Source: Polaribacter filamentus
Lineage (GTDB): Bacteria > Bacteroidota > Bacteroidia > Flavobacteriales > Flavobacteriaceae
Direction of reading: 5' to 3'
NCBI RefSeq assembly: GCF_002943715.1
Contig: NZ_MQUA01000013.1
Span: 62,001-126,000 of the forward strand
Length of the DNA: 64,000 bases
Positions 38,748 through 49,017 of this stretch are shown in pieces. Position numbers and translations under genes: made by a program. Under the pieces are notes generated by a model. It was given only the letters and a program-made list of their open reading frames with translations. It was not told the DNA's origin and ran no database searches. How positions within the stretch are numbered: position 1 is the first letter of the stretch; every line of letters begins with the position of its first letter.

Positions 38748-40180
38748 TTATTGCCAGAATAATGGTGATGTTAATTCATCTGCGCCAATTTTGGATACGC
38801 CTGCATTGTAACTTGCCTTGTTTAAAGAAGGTTCAGTGGTTGGGTAGTACAAACGAGATGGAATTTGAGAAATAGGAGCTTCAGCAGCTGGTGCCAAAAC
38901 AGGGATTTTATTTCTTCTCCATTCTGTCCATGTTTCAAATCCTTGACCATATAAAGCAATCCATTCTTGTGTTGCTATTTTTGTTCGTCCATCCGTTTGT
39001 GTCGTAAAACCTAAACCTGGTTGACTTAAATATGCAGTAGCATCTAATCCGTTGAAAGAAAAACTTGCACTAATTCCTTCTTTATACCAGTTTGATGCTT
39101 GAGTATTTCCTCCTGAAATATATCCTTCATTAGCTGCTTGCGCTATTAAAAAACTTAATTGAGAATAAGACATTAGTACCCCTGGAAGTGTCGGTGTTAA
39201 ATAAAAATCTCCTAAACCAGAAATATTAGCATAAGTATATCCTAAATCTTCATTAGGTAAACTAGTTTGATTCCCAAACCCCGAAGGTTTACCTAAATAA
39301 TCTCCACTAGCATTCACAGATGCATAAACTGTTAATCTGTCATCATTTAAAGTTTTTAACATCTCTACTAATACAGAGTTCACTTTGTATTCAGGTCTGT
39401 TTCCATCAATAATTGTTTCCCATATAGGATTTGCATCCGGCGCAGCTCCTAAATATGCTAATTGCGCATTGTCACTATTAGAGGTAAACATAGTCCCCAT
39501 TAAAGCTTGTAATTCGGCATTTACACTTCTCGTTGAAGAGATCCTCATTAAAGCTCTAAATTTTAGTGAATTCGCTAGTTTTGACCATTTAGAAGTATCA
39601 CCTCCATAAAAAAGATCGGAAGTAGCTGTTATTTCTCCAGTCGAAGTAGCAAATAATGCTGCCGCATCTGATAACATTTTAATAATTCCTTCATAAACAA
39701 CAGCTTCATCATCATAAGCGGGTTGTAATATAGCACCGTCAATTGCTTGCGTAAATGGAATTGGGCCATAAAAATCTACTAAGGTTTGGTAACCTACAGC
39801 CTGCATTACTAAGGCAGCACCTTTAAGACTGTTATTACCTTCTAATTCTGCTAAAGCATACATTGCTTTAGACTCAGAGATAACACTTGCATAGATATTA
39901 TTCCAAATTGCGTCAATATTACCTCGTCTTGGCACATATCTTGCCTCATCGTTATATTGTACTTTAGCCCAATGCTGTCCCCAACATTCTCCCATATCAC
40001 CACCTAATTGCGCTGAGTAGAGTGTATTCATGTATATTCTTTGCGGGCTACCTAATAAAAGATGTGCAGGCACCGCTGTGGAGTTATTTGGATCCACATT
40101 TAACTCCTCGAAACCTTCATCACAACCTGTGATTAAAAGAAAGCTCAAAAAAGTATATAAAATTATATTTATTTTTTCAT
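38748..40180 (-). pseudogene. SusD/RagB-like lipoprotein (pair 2), frameshift at codon 3
   Basis: The long open frame (38748-40148) starts only at an internal TTG and lacks the beginning of the signal peptide. The real start is the ATG at 40178-40180: MKK is followed by an immediate TAA, but with one A added to the A6 run (coding strand; 40172-40177) it reads MKKINIILYTFLSFLLITGC, a proper lipoprotein signal. The body is a SusD-2 type binding protein (FEELNVDPNNSTAVPAHLLL, YGPIPFTQA, FETWTEWRR). It starts 20 bp after susC-2. Probably functional if the homopolymer is a miscall. Confidence 0.88.
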
Positions 40181-40200
40181 GATGTTTTTCTATTTATAAA

Positions 40201-43200
40201 TTAAAATCTCAAGTTAACATTAAATCCAATATTTCTTGCAGATGGATATTGACCAAATTCTTGACCTTGATTACCATTTGAGCTACTAAATCCTGTTTCT
40301 GGATCAATATGCGGTGCATTCTTGTATAAAATAGCTAAATTTCTACCTACTACTGAGAATTTTAATGACTGAATAATTGTTTTTTCTAGATATTTTTGAG
40401 GTAACGTATATCCAATTGATACTTGTCTTAATTTTACATAAGATGCATCAAATATAGCACTTGATTCAATAGAGTTTGAATAAGAAGCTTGATTAAAAGA
40501 TTTAGCACCAACAACTACATTGTTAGTAACATAACCTCCATTACCATCAGCCATAACGCCATTTCCAACAATACCAGTTTCACGACCAATAAGAGATTCA
40601 GACAAAGTACCGGCGTAACGACCCCATGCGTAAGTCATACTGTGTACATCTCCACCAATTTTAGCGTCAATTAAAGTAGATAAACTAAAAGCTTTATATT
40701 GGAAAGCAAAATTAGCCCCTCCTGTCCAGTCTGGTGCGATATTACCAATTATTTGTTGAGTTTCGTCAATTAATGGCAAGCCGTTTTCGTAAATTACTTG
40801 ACCATCAGCTGTTCTTTCAAAATCTCTACCTACCAAAGAGCCATAAGGTTGACCTGGTCTAGCTTCTAAACTAACACCCCATTGGCCACCTAATACATAA
40901 CTATCTAAATCACCTAACGAAGTTACTTCGTTCACGTTTTTAGCAAAGTTTACATCAAGATCAAACGTAAAATCTGCTTTTTTAATGATGGTACCTCCTA
41001 ATTGTAATTCGAAACCTTTATTTTGCATATCTGCGATATTATCCCAAACACTTGTAAAACCTGTAGCAGCGCTAACTCCAATAGGTACTAACAAGTCATT
41101 ACTTTTTTGATCGTAGTACGTTGCACTAAAACGCAATCTGTTGCTAAACATTTTTAAATCTAGACCAAATTCAATTCCAGTTACTGTTTCTGCTTTTAAG
41201 TTTGGATTAAACTGTGTATTAGGCACACTTGCCTGATTTCCAAAGCCTGAATTACTCAATCCAAAAGTTTGATTCAAAGAATACTCACCTAAAGCACCAG
41301 TACCCCCAACTTGAGACCACCCACCTCTAATTTTTAATAAATTAACATTGCTTTCTTTAATACCTTCGAATACATCAGACAATAAAACAGAAGCTGCTAC
41401 CGAGGGGTAAAAGAAAGAATTATTAGCTGTTGGTAATATACTAGCCCAATCGTTTCTACCTGTAAAATCTAAAAATACCATGTTTTTATATGCAAGTTGT
41501 CCTGTTGCATAGAAACTATTAATTTGTTGATCAGCATGGTAATTACTAAGTACAGCAGTAGAACCAGTTTGTAAATTAGACAGGCTATATAAATTAGGTA
41601 ATTCTAAGTTTGGTAAATAACCATTGACGTTATCACCTGTTCTGTTCATATGATTTCCACCTAAACTCACAGAAAATCCAAAATCTTCTGTTATATTATT
41701 ATTATAACTTAATAAGAAATTTGCATTTATTTCTTCAAATCTTCTAATTCTTTCTTGATAAGAACCGCTTTGTGCATTGTTACTACCAAAAGCTTGTCTA
41801 TTAGTTGTTCTTTGACTAAACATATCTACTCCTAACATAGTTGATAATGTTAAGTGATCTGTTAATTGAGTTTCTGTTGTTACATTTCCAATAATACGAT
41901 CTTTTTCAAATGTATTTGTGTTGGTTTCCAAAATCCAATATGGATTGTTCTGAAAGTTATGATTCCAGTTTAATGGTGTTCCTTCTGCTGCAGTTCCTAC
42001 TGGTGCTGAAGGGAAGTTTCTCCAGTCTCTTAAATCAGTAAAATTCACTTGTCTTGCAGACCAAATAAATTGTTGAAAAGGATTTTCATTATTATATCCA
42101 CTAATAGGGAGATTGTCACTATCTTGGTTTAGATAATTTAATGATATTCCTACTTTAGTATGATCTGCAATATCTAATGACCCGCTAATACCAACAGTAA
42201 ATTTCTTTAATTCTGTAAAAGGCACCATTCCTTCTTCTTTGCTATTCCCTATAGATAATCTAAAAGAACCACTAGTAATAGAAACGTTATTTGAAATATT
42301 TATCCCAGTGTTTAAGAAATCTTTCACATTGTCTGGGTGAGAGATCCAAGGAGTTGGATTTCCATTATTTGTTAATTGAGAATCCCATTGAACAAATTCT
42401 AAACCAGCATCTAAAGCTGGTCCCCAACTTTCATCAACACCATCTCCGATACCACCACTAGCACCATTCACATATTGGAAAAAACTTGTATCCCCACCTT
42501 GACCATAAGAATTCTGATAATCTGGTAACAATAAAGGATTAGAGAATGTTAAGTTTGTATTCATAGAAACACTAAATTTCTTGTTTGGATTTCCTCTTTT
42601 TGTTGTAATTACAATAACACCATTACTTGCTCTTAAACCATATAATGCAGCAGCATTAGGCCCTTTTAACACGGTAATAGATTCAATATCATCTGGGTTA
42701 ATATCCGCAGCACCGTTTGGTAAATCTACTCCCCCACCTGATGTAGCACTACCAAAACTACTATTGTTAATTGGAACACCATCAACTACAAATAACGGTT
42801 CATTGTTACCAGTAATAGAGGAGTTACCTCTTAATACAATTCTAGAAGAAGCACCAACACTACCAGATGTTCCAGTAACTTGTACACCCGCAATTTTACC
42901 ACTAATAGAGTTAGTAATATTGCTTTCTCTAGCTTCGGTTAAACTTTCACCTTTAATACTCTGTACAGAATACCCAAGTGCTTTTTCCTCTTTTTTAATA
43001 CCAAAAGCAGTAATTACCACTTCATCTAATATTTCACCACCTTCTTGTAAGGTTACATTTAAAGTAGTAGAAGCAGTTACCGTTTTTTCTAAAGTCTTGT
43101 AACCAAGATATCTAAAGACTAAAACATCTCCTGGTGCAGCTTTGATAGCATACTTACCATCAAAATCTGTCTGTACACCTATTGTAGTTCCTTTTACTAT

Positions 43201-43329
43201 AATACTTACTCCTGGTATAGATCCTGAGTTATCAGATACTGTTCCAGAAATAGTTTTCTGCTGTGCAAAGCTTATTTGCACTACAAACGCCAGTAATAGC
43301 GTTAAAATTCGATTAAACTTTGTATTCAT
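40201..43329 (-). CDS. SusC/RagA family TonB-linked outer membrane protein (pair 2)
   Basis: 1042 residues: signal peptide (ends VVQISFAQ), CarboxypepD_reg-like domain (TISGTVSDNSGSIPGVSIIV), plug (LDEVVITAFGIKKEEKALGY, EPLFVVDGVPINNS, VLKGPNAAALYGLRASNGVI) and barrel ending in GFNVNLRF. I start at the ATG at 43329 (MNTKFNRIL), which matches the other SusC; the 23-codon upstream extension falls in the conserved leader. First gene of a four-gene operon with susD-2 and two lipoproteins. The substrate is unknown. Confidence 0.95.
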   Translation of the reverse strand: MNTKFNRILTLLLAFVVQISFAQQKTISGTVSDNSGSIPGVSIIVKGTTIGVQTDFDGKYAIKAAPGDVLVFRYLGYKTLEKTVTASTTLNVTLQEGGEILDEVVITAFGIKKEEKALGYSVQSIKGESLTEARESNITNSISGKIAGVQVTGTSGSVGASSRIVLRGNSSITGNNEPLFVVDGVPINNSSFGSATSGGGVDLPNGAADINPDDIESITVLKGPNAAALYGLRASNGVIVITTKRGNPNKKFSVSMNTNLTFSNPLLLPDYQNSYGQGGDTSFFQYVNGASGGIGDGVDESWGPALDAGLEFVQWDSQLTNNGNPTPWISHPDNVKDFLNTGINISNNVSITSGSFRLSIGNSKEEGMVPFTELKKFTVGISGSLDIADHTKVGISLNYLNQDSDNLPISGYNNENPFQQFIWSARQVNFTDLRDWRNFPSAPVGTAAEGTPLNWNHNFQNNPYWILETNTNTFEKDRIIGNVTTETQLTDHLTLSTMLGVDMFSQRTTNRQAFGSNNAQSGSYQERIRRFEEINANFLLSYNNNITEDFGFSVSLGGNHMNRTGDNVNGYLPNLELPNLYSLSNLQTGSTAVLSNYHADQQINSFYATGQLAYKNMVFLDFTGRNDWASILPTANNSFFYPSVAASVLLSDVFEGIKESNVNLLKIRGGWSQVGGTGALGEYSLNQTFGLSNSGFGNQASVPNTQFNPNLKAETVTGIEFGLDLKMFSNRLRFSATYYDQKSNDLLVPIGVSAATGFTSVWDNIADMQNKGFELQLGGTIIKKADFTFDLDVNFAKNVNEVTSLGDLDSYVLGGQWGVSLEARPGQPYGSLVGRDFERTADGQVIYENGLPLIDETQQIIGNIAPDWTGGANFAFQYKAFSLSTLIDAKIGGDVHSMTYAWGRYAGTLSESLIGRETGIVGNGVMADGNGGYVTNNVVVGAKSFNQASYSNSIESSAIFDASYVKLRQVSIGYTLPQKYLEKTIIQSLKFSVVGRNLAILYKNAPHIDPETGFSSSNGNQGQEFGQYPSARNIGFNVNLRF

Positions 43330-43397
43330 TTTATAATTATTTGAATTAATTAACTTCAAAAGTCTTAAATTAATCTTAAATAAACAATTTTTTAACA
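43330..43397 (-). repeat. SusC leader, copy 2 of the 68-bp conserved non-coding segment
   Basis: Ungapped match to 33167-33234 with about six mismatches, ending at the same distance from the start codon. Confidence 0.7.
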
Positions 43398-43449
43398 TAA
43401 AAATAAACCAGATAAATGAATATATATATATAAATTTTTTTTATCGTTG

Positions 43450-43463
43450 TAAACAGCTGTTTA
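43450..43463. promoter_or_regulatory. 14-bp perfect palindrome upstream of SusCD operon 2
   Basis: TAAACAGCTGTTTA is a perfect inverted repeat about 120 bp before the susC-2 start and 95 bp after the Omp85-like gene. It may be an operator for a dimeric regulator; there is no comparable site before susC-1. Confidence 0.4.
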
Positions 43464-43557
43464 ACAGGGTGTTATTTATTTGTTAGATTTAGGTTTTTTA
43501 TGAAATTAATAAGGTATTTGGTTTTTTGTTGTTTTTTAATCTATCATGTCTGTTTTT

Positions 43558-45219
43558 TTAAAAATAAATTGTCCAATCAATAATAATTTTGGAGTTTTTA
43601 AATTGAATTTGATTGTTTTGGTTTCTGCTAATTACTGCGCCGATATTGATATGTGAGTTGTTATTTATAAATCGATATCCTAACCCTAGGCTTAGCAGTT
43701 TTTTGCTATTCTCTTTGATGCTTCCAATATCTGTAATGGAATATATAAAAGATTTTTCGGATGTTAAGTATCGATATTCAATATTAAAAAACGTATAACT
43801 GCTTGTGAAAATACTTTGTTCATTAAATCCTCTAATCGAATTTGCTCCTCCAATTCTAAATAGCTCATTGTTTAAATAGCTTCCAGAGTTTAAAAAACCT
43901 GTATCATTTTTAATATAAATGCTATTTCTAAAATTTACATCCCAAATATATGTTGCAATTGTTCTTATTTTAAATTGATTTGTAGTTTTGTTGTCAGATT
44001 TTCTTTTTCCAAAGGATGGGATTACTTCTAAATAAAATTTATTGTTAAAAAATAAGTCGAATTTAGGCTTGATGTAGGATAGGTGAATGGCAATAAAACT
44101 ATTAGTAAAATTATCAACGTTATTTGTTAGGCTAGATTTGTTGAGTTCTGATGAAGTTTCAGAGGAATAACTTAATCCTAGTTTTATTTTTTCAGAAATG
44201 GAATATTTTATTTTTGAATTAAAAGTGGTGTTTAAAAAAGTCGAATCTTGTTTGTAAATTGAGAATGCAATTTCTGGTGTAATTGGAGACTTAAAAATAT
44301 ATGGAAGTTCAGCTACCATTTTAAATTCTTGACGCTCATCCCCAATACTATTCCAAAATAACTCAAACTTTTCACCAAGGTCTGCAACATTATTAAGTTT
44401 TAGATCAATATTTCCATTAAACAATAAATCTCCATTTTCCTTGGACGCAAAATTAACCACACCATCAAAGCTGTTAGTTTGATGTTTCTTAAAATATAAA
44501 TACAATAGCGTAGAGTCTTTTGTGAATAAAATTTCTGGAGGTTTAATTTCTTTGATAAATTGTAACCCTTTTGATGTATTCGAAATTTCGTTTATTTTTT
44601 TTTGATTAAAAACAGCGTTTGATTTTATATTAAAATAGTTTTTTAGAAAAGAAGTAGGGAAGGCTTCATAACCTTTTACCAAAACACTATTAATAGTTCT
44701 TTTTTCTGATGATTGAATTTCTAAATTAGCAAATAAGGTCTTATCTTTAATTAAAATATTTTTTAGTTGAACTTTAGAAAAGGACCTTCCTTGGTTGTCT
44801 AAATATTTTGAGATTTTTAATAAAAGAGGTTGTAATTTTTCTATTGGTATATAAATTAAGTTATTTTCTATAGTATGAGTAGCAACTAAAAAAGAAACAT
44901 CTGAATTTGTTTTCAAAACCGCGTTATCAATTTTATCATTTAAAGAAAAATAAACTAGCTGTTCTTTTGAGGTTTTCTGGACACTATCAACTGTATGCGT
45001 AAAATATCCGTTATTTTCTAAATATTTAGAGATTTTATAAATTTCGCTGCCGATAGAAACAGTATCTGTGTGTTTCTTCTGATACTCCATTTTGTTTAAA
45101 ATTAAATTTTCAGCCTCTCTAGTAGAAGCTATTTTCAAATTTAATTTTTGAGCAAAAAAATCACTTGAAAAAAAAACAAAAAAGATTATATATATATAAT
45201 GACTAATTTTTTGAATCAA
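43558..45219 (-). CDS. Omp85/BamA-TamA-like outer membrane protein
   Basis: 553 residues with a signal segment (IIFFVFFSSDFFAQ), POTRA-like repeats in the N-terminal half (KRTINSVLVKGYEAFPTSFLKNYF) and a C-terminal barrel with the diagnostic IRGF motif of loop L6 (RIGGANSIRGFNEQ). It is shorter than BamA (usually two to three POTRA units here), so it may export or insert one class of substrates. The reported start at 45219 is a TTG; no better ATG is seen upstream. Alternating TA repeats flank the gene at about 43420-43432 and inside its 5' end. Confidence 0.83.
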   Translation of the reverse strand: MIQKISHYIYIIFFVFFSSDFFAQKLNLKIASTREAENLILNKMEYQKKHTDTVSIGSEIYKISKYLENNGYFTHTVDSVQKTSKEQLVYFSLNDKIDNAVLKTNSDVSFLVATHTIENNLIYIPIEKLQPLLLKISKYLDNQGRSFSKVQLKNILIKDKTLFANLEIQSSEKRTINSVLVKGYEAFPTSFLKNYFNIKSNAVFNQKKINEISNTSKGLQFIKEIKPPEILFTKDSTLLYLYFKKHQTNSFDGVVNFASKENGDLLFNGNIDLKLNNVADLGEKFELFWNSIGDERQEFKMVAELPYIFKSPITPEIAFSIYKQDSTFLNTTFNSKIKYSISEKIKLGLSYSSETSSELNKSSLTNNVDNFTNSFIAIHLSYIKPKFDLFFNNKFYLEVIPSFGKRKSDNKTTNQFKIRTIATYIWDVNFRNSIYIKNDTGFLNSGSYLNNELFRIGGANSIRGFNEQSIFTSSYTFFNIEYRYLTSEKSFIYSITDIGSIKENSKKLLSLGLGYRFINNNSHINIGAVISRNQNNQIQFKNSKIIIDWTIYF

Positions 45220-45306
45220 AGTACTGGCTATATTAGGTTCAAATGTAAAATAAAATCATAAAAATTGACCGAAATAAAATCAATTTAAAAAAATAACTTG
45301 TTGATA

Positions 45307-45337
45307 TTTGAATAATTAGAATTTAATTGTACATTTG
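45307..45337 (+). promoter_or_regulatory. Promoter of the rpsL operon (-33 TTTG, -7 TACATTTG)
   Basis: TTTG at 45307-45310, a 19-bp spacer, then TACATTTG at 45330-45337: an exact match to the Bacteroidota consensus TTTG-N19-TAnnTTTG. Transcription should begin near 45344, giving a leader of about 50 nt before rpsL. Confidence 0.85.
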
Positions 45338-45395
45338 CGGACTCTTAAAAAAGAGACAATGTTTAATTATAAACGAAAAACAGTAATAATTTAGT

Positions 45396-45770
45396 ATGCC
45401 AACTATTCAACAATTAGTTCGTAAAGGAAGAACCAAAATAACTAAGAAGAGTAAATCGGCTGCTTTGTCGTCTTGTCCGCAAAGACGTGGAGTATGTACT
45501 CGTGTTTATACTACAACACCAAAAAAACCTAATTCAGCAATGCGTAAAGTTGCCAGAGTTAGATTGACAAATGGTAATGAGATAAACGCGTATATCCCAG
45601 GTGAAGGACATAACTTACAAGAGCACTCGATAGTATTAGTTAGAGGTGGAAGGGTAAAAGATTTACCAGGTGTTAAATATCACGTAGTACGTGGTGCATT
45701 AGATACAGCAGGTGTTGAGGGTAGAACTCAACGTAGGTCTAAGTATGGTGCGAAACGCCCAAAAAAGTAA
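45396..45770 (+). CDS. rpsL: 30S ribosomal protein S12
   Basis: 124 residues, [20 protein letters not shown] at the start and the conserved [17 protein letters not shown] and [19 protein letters not shown] loops at the decoding centre. The residue before PNSA is Lys (K in KKPNSA), the streptomycin-sensitive form. First gene of the str/S10 superoperon. Confidence 0.98.
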   Translation: MPTIQQLVRKGRTKITKKSKSAALSSCPQRRGVCTRVYTTTPKKPNSAMRKVARVRLTNGNEINAYIPGEGHNLQEHSIVLVRGGRVKDLPGVKYHVVRGALDTAGVEGRTQRRSKYGAKRPKK

Positions 45771-45796
45771 TTTAGTAACTTTTTTAATGTAAAGAC

Positions 45797-46276
45797 ATGA
45801 GAAAAAGAGCAGCAAAAAAAAGGGTCTTATTACCGGATCCAAAGTTTAACGATCAGCTAGTAACGCGATTCGTTAATAACTTAATGTGGAGTGGTAAAAA
45901 GTCTGTAGCGTTTAAAGTATTTTATGATGCTTTAGACCTAGTAGAAGAGAGAAAAGGAGAAGGCGAAGAAAAATCGGCTTTAGAAATTTGGAAAGACGGT
46001 TTGTCAAATGTAATGCCCCACGTAGAAGTAAGATCTCGTCGTGTTGGTGGTGCAACATTCCAAATTCCAATGCAAATTAGACCAGATCGTAAAGTATCTA
46101 TGGCTATTAAATGGATGATTTTGTACACTCGTAAAAGAAACGAGAAAACAATGGCACAGCGTTTAGCTGCTGAAATTTTAGCTGCGGCTAAAGAAGAAGG
46201 TGCTGCTGTTAAAAAACGTACAGATACTCACAAAATGGCAGAAGCGAACAAGGCATTCTCTCACTTTAGATTTTAA
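45797..46276 (+). CDS. rpsG: 30S ribosomal protein S7
   Basis: 159 residues, [20 protein letters not shown] opening and the [16 protein letters not shown] rRNA-binding segment. It nucleates assembly of the 30S head. 26 bp after rpsL. Confidence 0.98.
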   Translation: MRKRAAKKRVLLPDPKFNDQLVTRFVNNLMWSGKKSVAFKVFYDALDLVEERKGEGEEKSALEIWKDGLSNVMPHVEVRSRRVGGATFQIPMQIRPDRKVSMAIKWMILYTRKRNEKTMAQRLAAEILAAAKEEGAAVKKRTDTHKMAEANKAFSHFRF

Positions 46277-46281
46277 TTGAA

Positions 46282-48399
46282 ATGGCGAGAGATTTAAGAT
46301 TCACAAGAAATATTGGAATTGCAGCGCATATTGATGCTGGAAAAACCACAACTACAGAACGTGTATTGTTTTACACTGGTGTTTCTCACAAGATAGGGGA
46401 AGTACATGACGGTGCAGCTACAATGGACTGGATGGAGCAGGAGCAAGAAAGAGGTATTACAATTACTTCTGCTGCAACTACTTGTACATGGCAGTTTCCA
46501 AAGGAAAATGCAGAGATTCTTCCAGAAACTAAAGATTACCACTTTAATATTATTGATACTCCTGGTCACGTAGATTTTACTGTAGAAGTAAATAGATCTT
46601 TACGTGTTTTGGACGGTTTAGTGTTTTTGTTTTCTGCTGTTGATGGTGTAGAGCCACAATCAGAGACAAACTGGAGGCTTGCCGATAATTATAAAGTGCC
46701 AAGAATTGGTTTTGTCAATAAAATGGACCGTCAAGGATCTGATTTTATGATGGTTTGTAGGCAGGTAAAAGAAATGTTAGGTTCTAATGCAGTACCAATT
46801 GTTTTAAACATTGGTGATGAAGAGAACTTTAAAGGTATTGTAGATCTAGTTAAAAACAGAGCTATTATATGGCATGAAGAAGGAATGGGCGCAACATTTG
46901 ATGTTGTTGATATTCCTGAAGAATTGAAAGAAGAAGCAAAGATTCTTCGTGGTAAACTTATTGAAGAAGTTGCTGCTTATGATGAAAATTTGTTAGAAAA
47001 ATATATGGAGGATGAAGACTCTATAACAGAAGAAGAAGTGCACGCTGCATTAAGAGCTGCTGTTATGGACATGTCTATTATTCCTATGATTTGTGGTTCT
47101 GCATTTAAAAATAAAGGTGTTCAGTTCCTTTTAGATGCTGTATGTCGTTATTTACCTTCTCCTATGGATAAAGAAGGTATTGTGGGTGTAAATCCAGATA
47201 CAGACGAAAAAGAATTACGCAAACCAAGTGTAGATGAGCCGTTTGCTGCTTTAGCTTTTAAAATTGCTACAGATCCTTTTGTAGGTCGTTTAGCATTCTT
47301 TAGAGTATATTCGGGTCGTTTAGACGCTGGTTCTTATGTTTTAAATAATCGTTCAGGAAAAAAAGAACGTATTTCTAGAATCTATCAAATGCATGCTAAT
47401 AAACAAAACGCTATCGATTTTATCGAAGCCGGAGATATTGGTGCTGCTGTAGGATTTAAGTCTATCAAGACTGGAGATACTTTAACGGATGAAAAACACC
47501 CAATAGTGTTAGAATCTATGGATTTCCCTGATCCGGTAATTGGTATTGCTGTGGAGCCTAAAACTAAGGCAGATGTTGATAGATTAGGAATTGGCTTATC
47601 AAAATTAGCTGAAGAAGATCCAACGTTTACAGTAAGAACAGATGAAGCTTCTGGACAAACTATTATTTCTGGAATGGGTGAATTGCATTTAGATGTAATT
47701 GTAGATCGTTTAAGACGTGAGTTTAAAGTAGAAGTAAATCAAGGGCAACCTCAAGTAGAATATAAAGAAGCTATTACAGCTGAAGCAGAACACAGAGAAG
47801 TTTATAAAAAACAATCAGGTGGTCGTGGTAAGTTTGCTGATATTGTATTTACAATTGGTCCTGCTGATGAAGGTGTTCAAGGATTACAATTCACATCTGT
47901 TATTAAAGGTGGAAATGTGCCTAAAGAATTTGTTCCTTCTATTGAAAAAGGGTTTAAAGAAGCGATGCGTAATGGTCCTCTAGCTGGATACGAAATGGAT
48001 TCAATGAAAGTTACATTAAGAGACGGGTCTTTCCACGCTGTGGATTCTGATGCATTGTCTTTTGAACTAGCTGCAAGAATGGGCTTTAAAGCTTCTGCAA
48101 AATCTGCAAAAGCAAAAATTATGGAACCATTAATGAAGGTAGAAGTGTTAACTCCAGAGGAAAACATGGGAGATATCGTTGGAGATTTAAATAGAAGAAG
48201 AGGCCAGGTTAATGACATGAGTGATCGTGCTGGTGCAAAAGTTGTAAAAGCTTTAGTTCCATTATCAGAAATGTTTGGTTATGTTACTGCTTTAAGAACG
48301 ATGTCTTCTGGTAGAGCAACTTCTACTATGGAATTTTCACATTATGTTGAAACTCCTTCTAATGTATCCGAAGAAGTAATTGCAAAAGCTAAAGGTTAA
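46282..48399 (+). CDS. fusA: Elongation factor G
   Basis: 705-residue translocase GTPase. G1 [13 protein letters not shown]2 [10 protein letters not shown]3 DTPGHVDF, G4 NKMD and G5 GSA are intact, followed by domains II-V ([15 protein letters not shown]). Five bases after rpsG. No tuf gene follows, unlike in Proteobacteria; rpsJ comes next. Confidence 0.98.
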   Translation: MARDLRFTRNIGIAAHIDAGKTTTTERVLFYTGVSHKIGEVHDGAATMDWMEQEQERGITITSAATTCTWQFPKENAEILPETKDYHFNIIDTPGHVDFTVEVNRSLRVLDGLVFLFSAVDGVEPQSETNWRLADNYKVPRIGFVNKMDRQGSDFMMVCRQVKEMLGSNAVPIVLNIGDEENFKGIVDLVKNRAIIWHEEGMGATFDVVDIPEELKEEAKILRGKLIEEVAAYDENLLEKYMEDEDSITEEEVHAALRAAVMDMSIIPMICGSAFKNKGVQFLLDAVCRYLPSPMDKEGIVGVNPDTDEKELRKPSVDEPFAALAFKIATDPFVGRLAFFRVYSGRLDAGSYVLNNRSGKKERISRIYQMHANKQNAIDFIEAGDIGAAVGFKSIKTGDTLTDEKHPIVLESMDFPDPVIGIAVEPKTKADVDRLGIGLSKLAEEDPTFTVRTDEASGQTIISGMGELHLDVIVDRLRREFKVEVNQGQPQVEYKEAITAEAEHREVYKKQSGGRGKFADIVFTIGPADEGVQGLQFTSVIKGGNVPKEFVPSIEKGFKEAMRNGPLAGYEMDSMKVTLRDGSFHAVDSDALSFELAARMGFKASAKSAKAKIMEPLMKVEVLTPEENMGDIVGDLNRRRGQVNDMSDRAGAKVVKALVPLSEMFGYVTALRTMSSGRATSTMEFSHYVETPSNVSEEVIAKAKG

Positions 48400-48417
48400 T
48401 CTACTAAATAATACAAG

Positions 48418-48723
48418 ATGAGTCAAAAAATTAGAATAAAATTAAAGTCTTACGATTACAACTTAGTAGATAAATCTGCTGAAAAAATTGTAAAGACGGT
48501 AAAAAGTACTGGTGCTGTTGTAAACGGACCTATACCTTTACCAACACATAAAAAGATTTTTACTGTATTACGTTCACCGCACGTAAACAAAAAATCTAGA
48601 GAGCAATTTCAATTAGCTTCGTATAAAAGATTATTAGACATCTATAGTTCTTCTTCGAAAACTATTGATGCTTTAATGAAACTTGAATTACCAAGTGGTG
48701 TTGAAGTTGAAATCAAAGTATAA
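48418..48723 (+). CDS. rpsJ: 30S ribosomal protein S10
   Basis: 101 residues, [20 protein letters not shown] opening and the [19 protein letters not shown] loop, which also binds NusB/NusG partners in antitermination. It closes the first transcription unit: a strong terminator follows 18 bp later. Confidence 0.98.
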   Translation: MSQKIRIKLKSYDYNLVDKSAEKIVKTVKSTGAVVNGPIPLPTHKKIFTVLRSPHVNKKSREQFQLASYKRLLDIYSSSSKTIDALMKLELPSGVEVEIKV

Positions 48724-48740
48724 TTAGAAAGTAAATGATT

Positions 48741-48777
48741 AACTTTCGGTTTAATTTTTTTAAACCGAAAGTTTTTT
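48741..48777 (+). terminator. Strong terminator between rpsJ and rplC
   Basis: A 14-bp perfect stem (AACTTTCGGTTTAA with its complement), five-base loop, then TTTT. It cuts the superoperon into an rpsL-rpsJ unit and an rplC unit. Confidence 0.9.
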
Positions 48778-48778
48778 A

Positions 48779-48821
48779 TACTTTTGCAACCCGAAATAGA
48801 GTAGGGGAAAGGCTATTTTTG
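48779..48821 (+). promoter_or_regulatory. Candidate promoters of the rplC operon
   Basis: Two TAnnTTTG boxes follow the terminator: TACTTTTG (48779-48786, directly after the T-tail) and TATTTTTG (48814-48821). Neither has a good -33 TTTG. Either would produce a long leader (170-200 nt) before rplC. Confidence 0.5.
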
Positions 48822-48843
48822 ATATTAATTCAATAATAGTAAC

Positions 48844-48894
48844 ATGTCCAGAGCGTTTCGCGAAGGAAAAACGGTAAAAACAAATCAGCGTTGA
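48844..48894 (+). CDS. Putative 16-residue leader peptide before rplC
   Basis: ATG at 48844 to TGA at 48892-48894 encodes MSRAFREGKTVKTNQR. Its last codons and stop lie exactly on the 5' arms of two competing hairpins downstream, which makes a role in attenuation plausible. There is no direct evidence of translation; the start is preceded by AATAATAGTAAC, a typical A-rich Bacteroidota context. Confidence 0.4.
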   Translation: MSRAFREGKTVKTNQR

Positions 48895-48917
48895 ATTTGT
48901 TTTACGCTGTTTTTTTT
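48877..48917 (+). promoter_or_regulatory. Putative attenuator in the rplC leader
   Basis: Two mutually exclusive hairpins: AAAACAAAT (48877-48885) with ATTTGTTTT (48895-48903), and CAGCGT (48886-48891) with ACGCTG (48904-48909), the latter followed by eight T residues (48910-48917), i.e. an intrinsic-terminator form. The arms interleave and cannot form together because there are no linking bases. A further small hairpin GAAAC-GATA-GTTTC is at 48941-48954. Confidence 0.55.
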
Positions 48918-49017
48918 GCAACAAACTCAAAGGATTATTCGAAACGATAGTTTCAAAAACAAATATTAATAATAGACGCGCTGGATAATTATATTTATCG
49001 TCTAAAATTTTAACTAA

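Noticed and set aside
42581..43102. 173-codon plus-strand ORF inside susC-2
   Set aside because: It is the antisense shadow of the conserved plug domain; its composition and lack of a start context do not suggest a gene.
43420..43432. (TA)n tract near susC-2 and another near 45187-45198 as a functional repeat
   Set aside because: Short dinucleotide tracts are expected in such AT-rich DNA and are not in a conserved place.
48877..48909. H-type pseudoknot in the rplC leader
   Set aside because: The interleaved arms have no linker bases to cross the helices, so the two stems are more likely alternatives.
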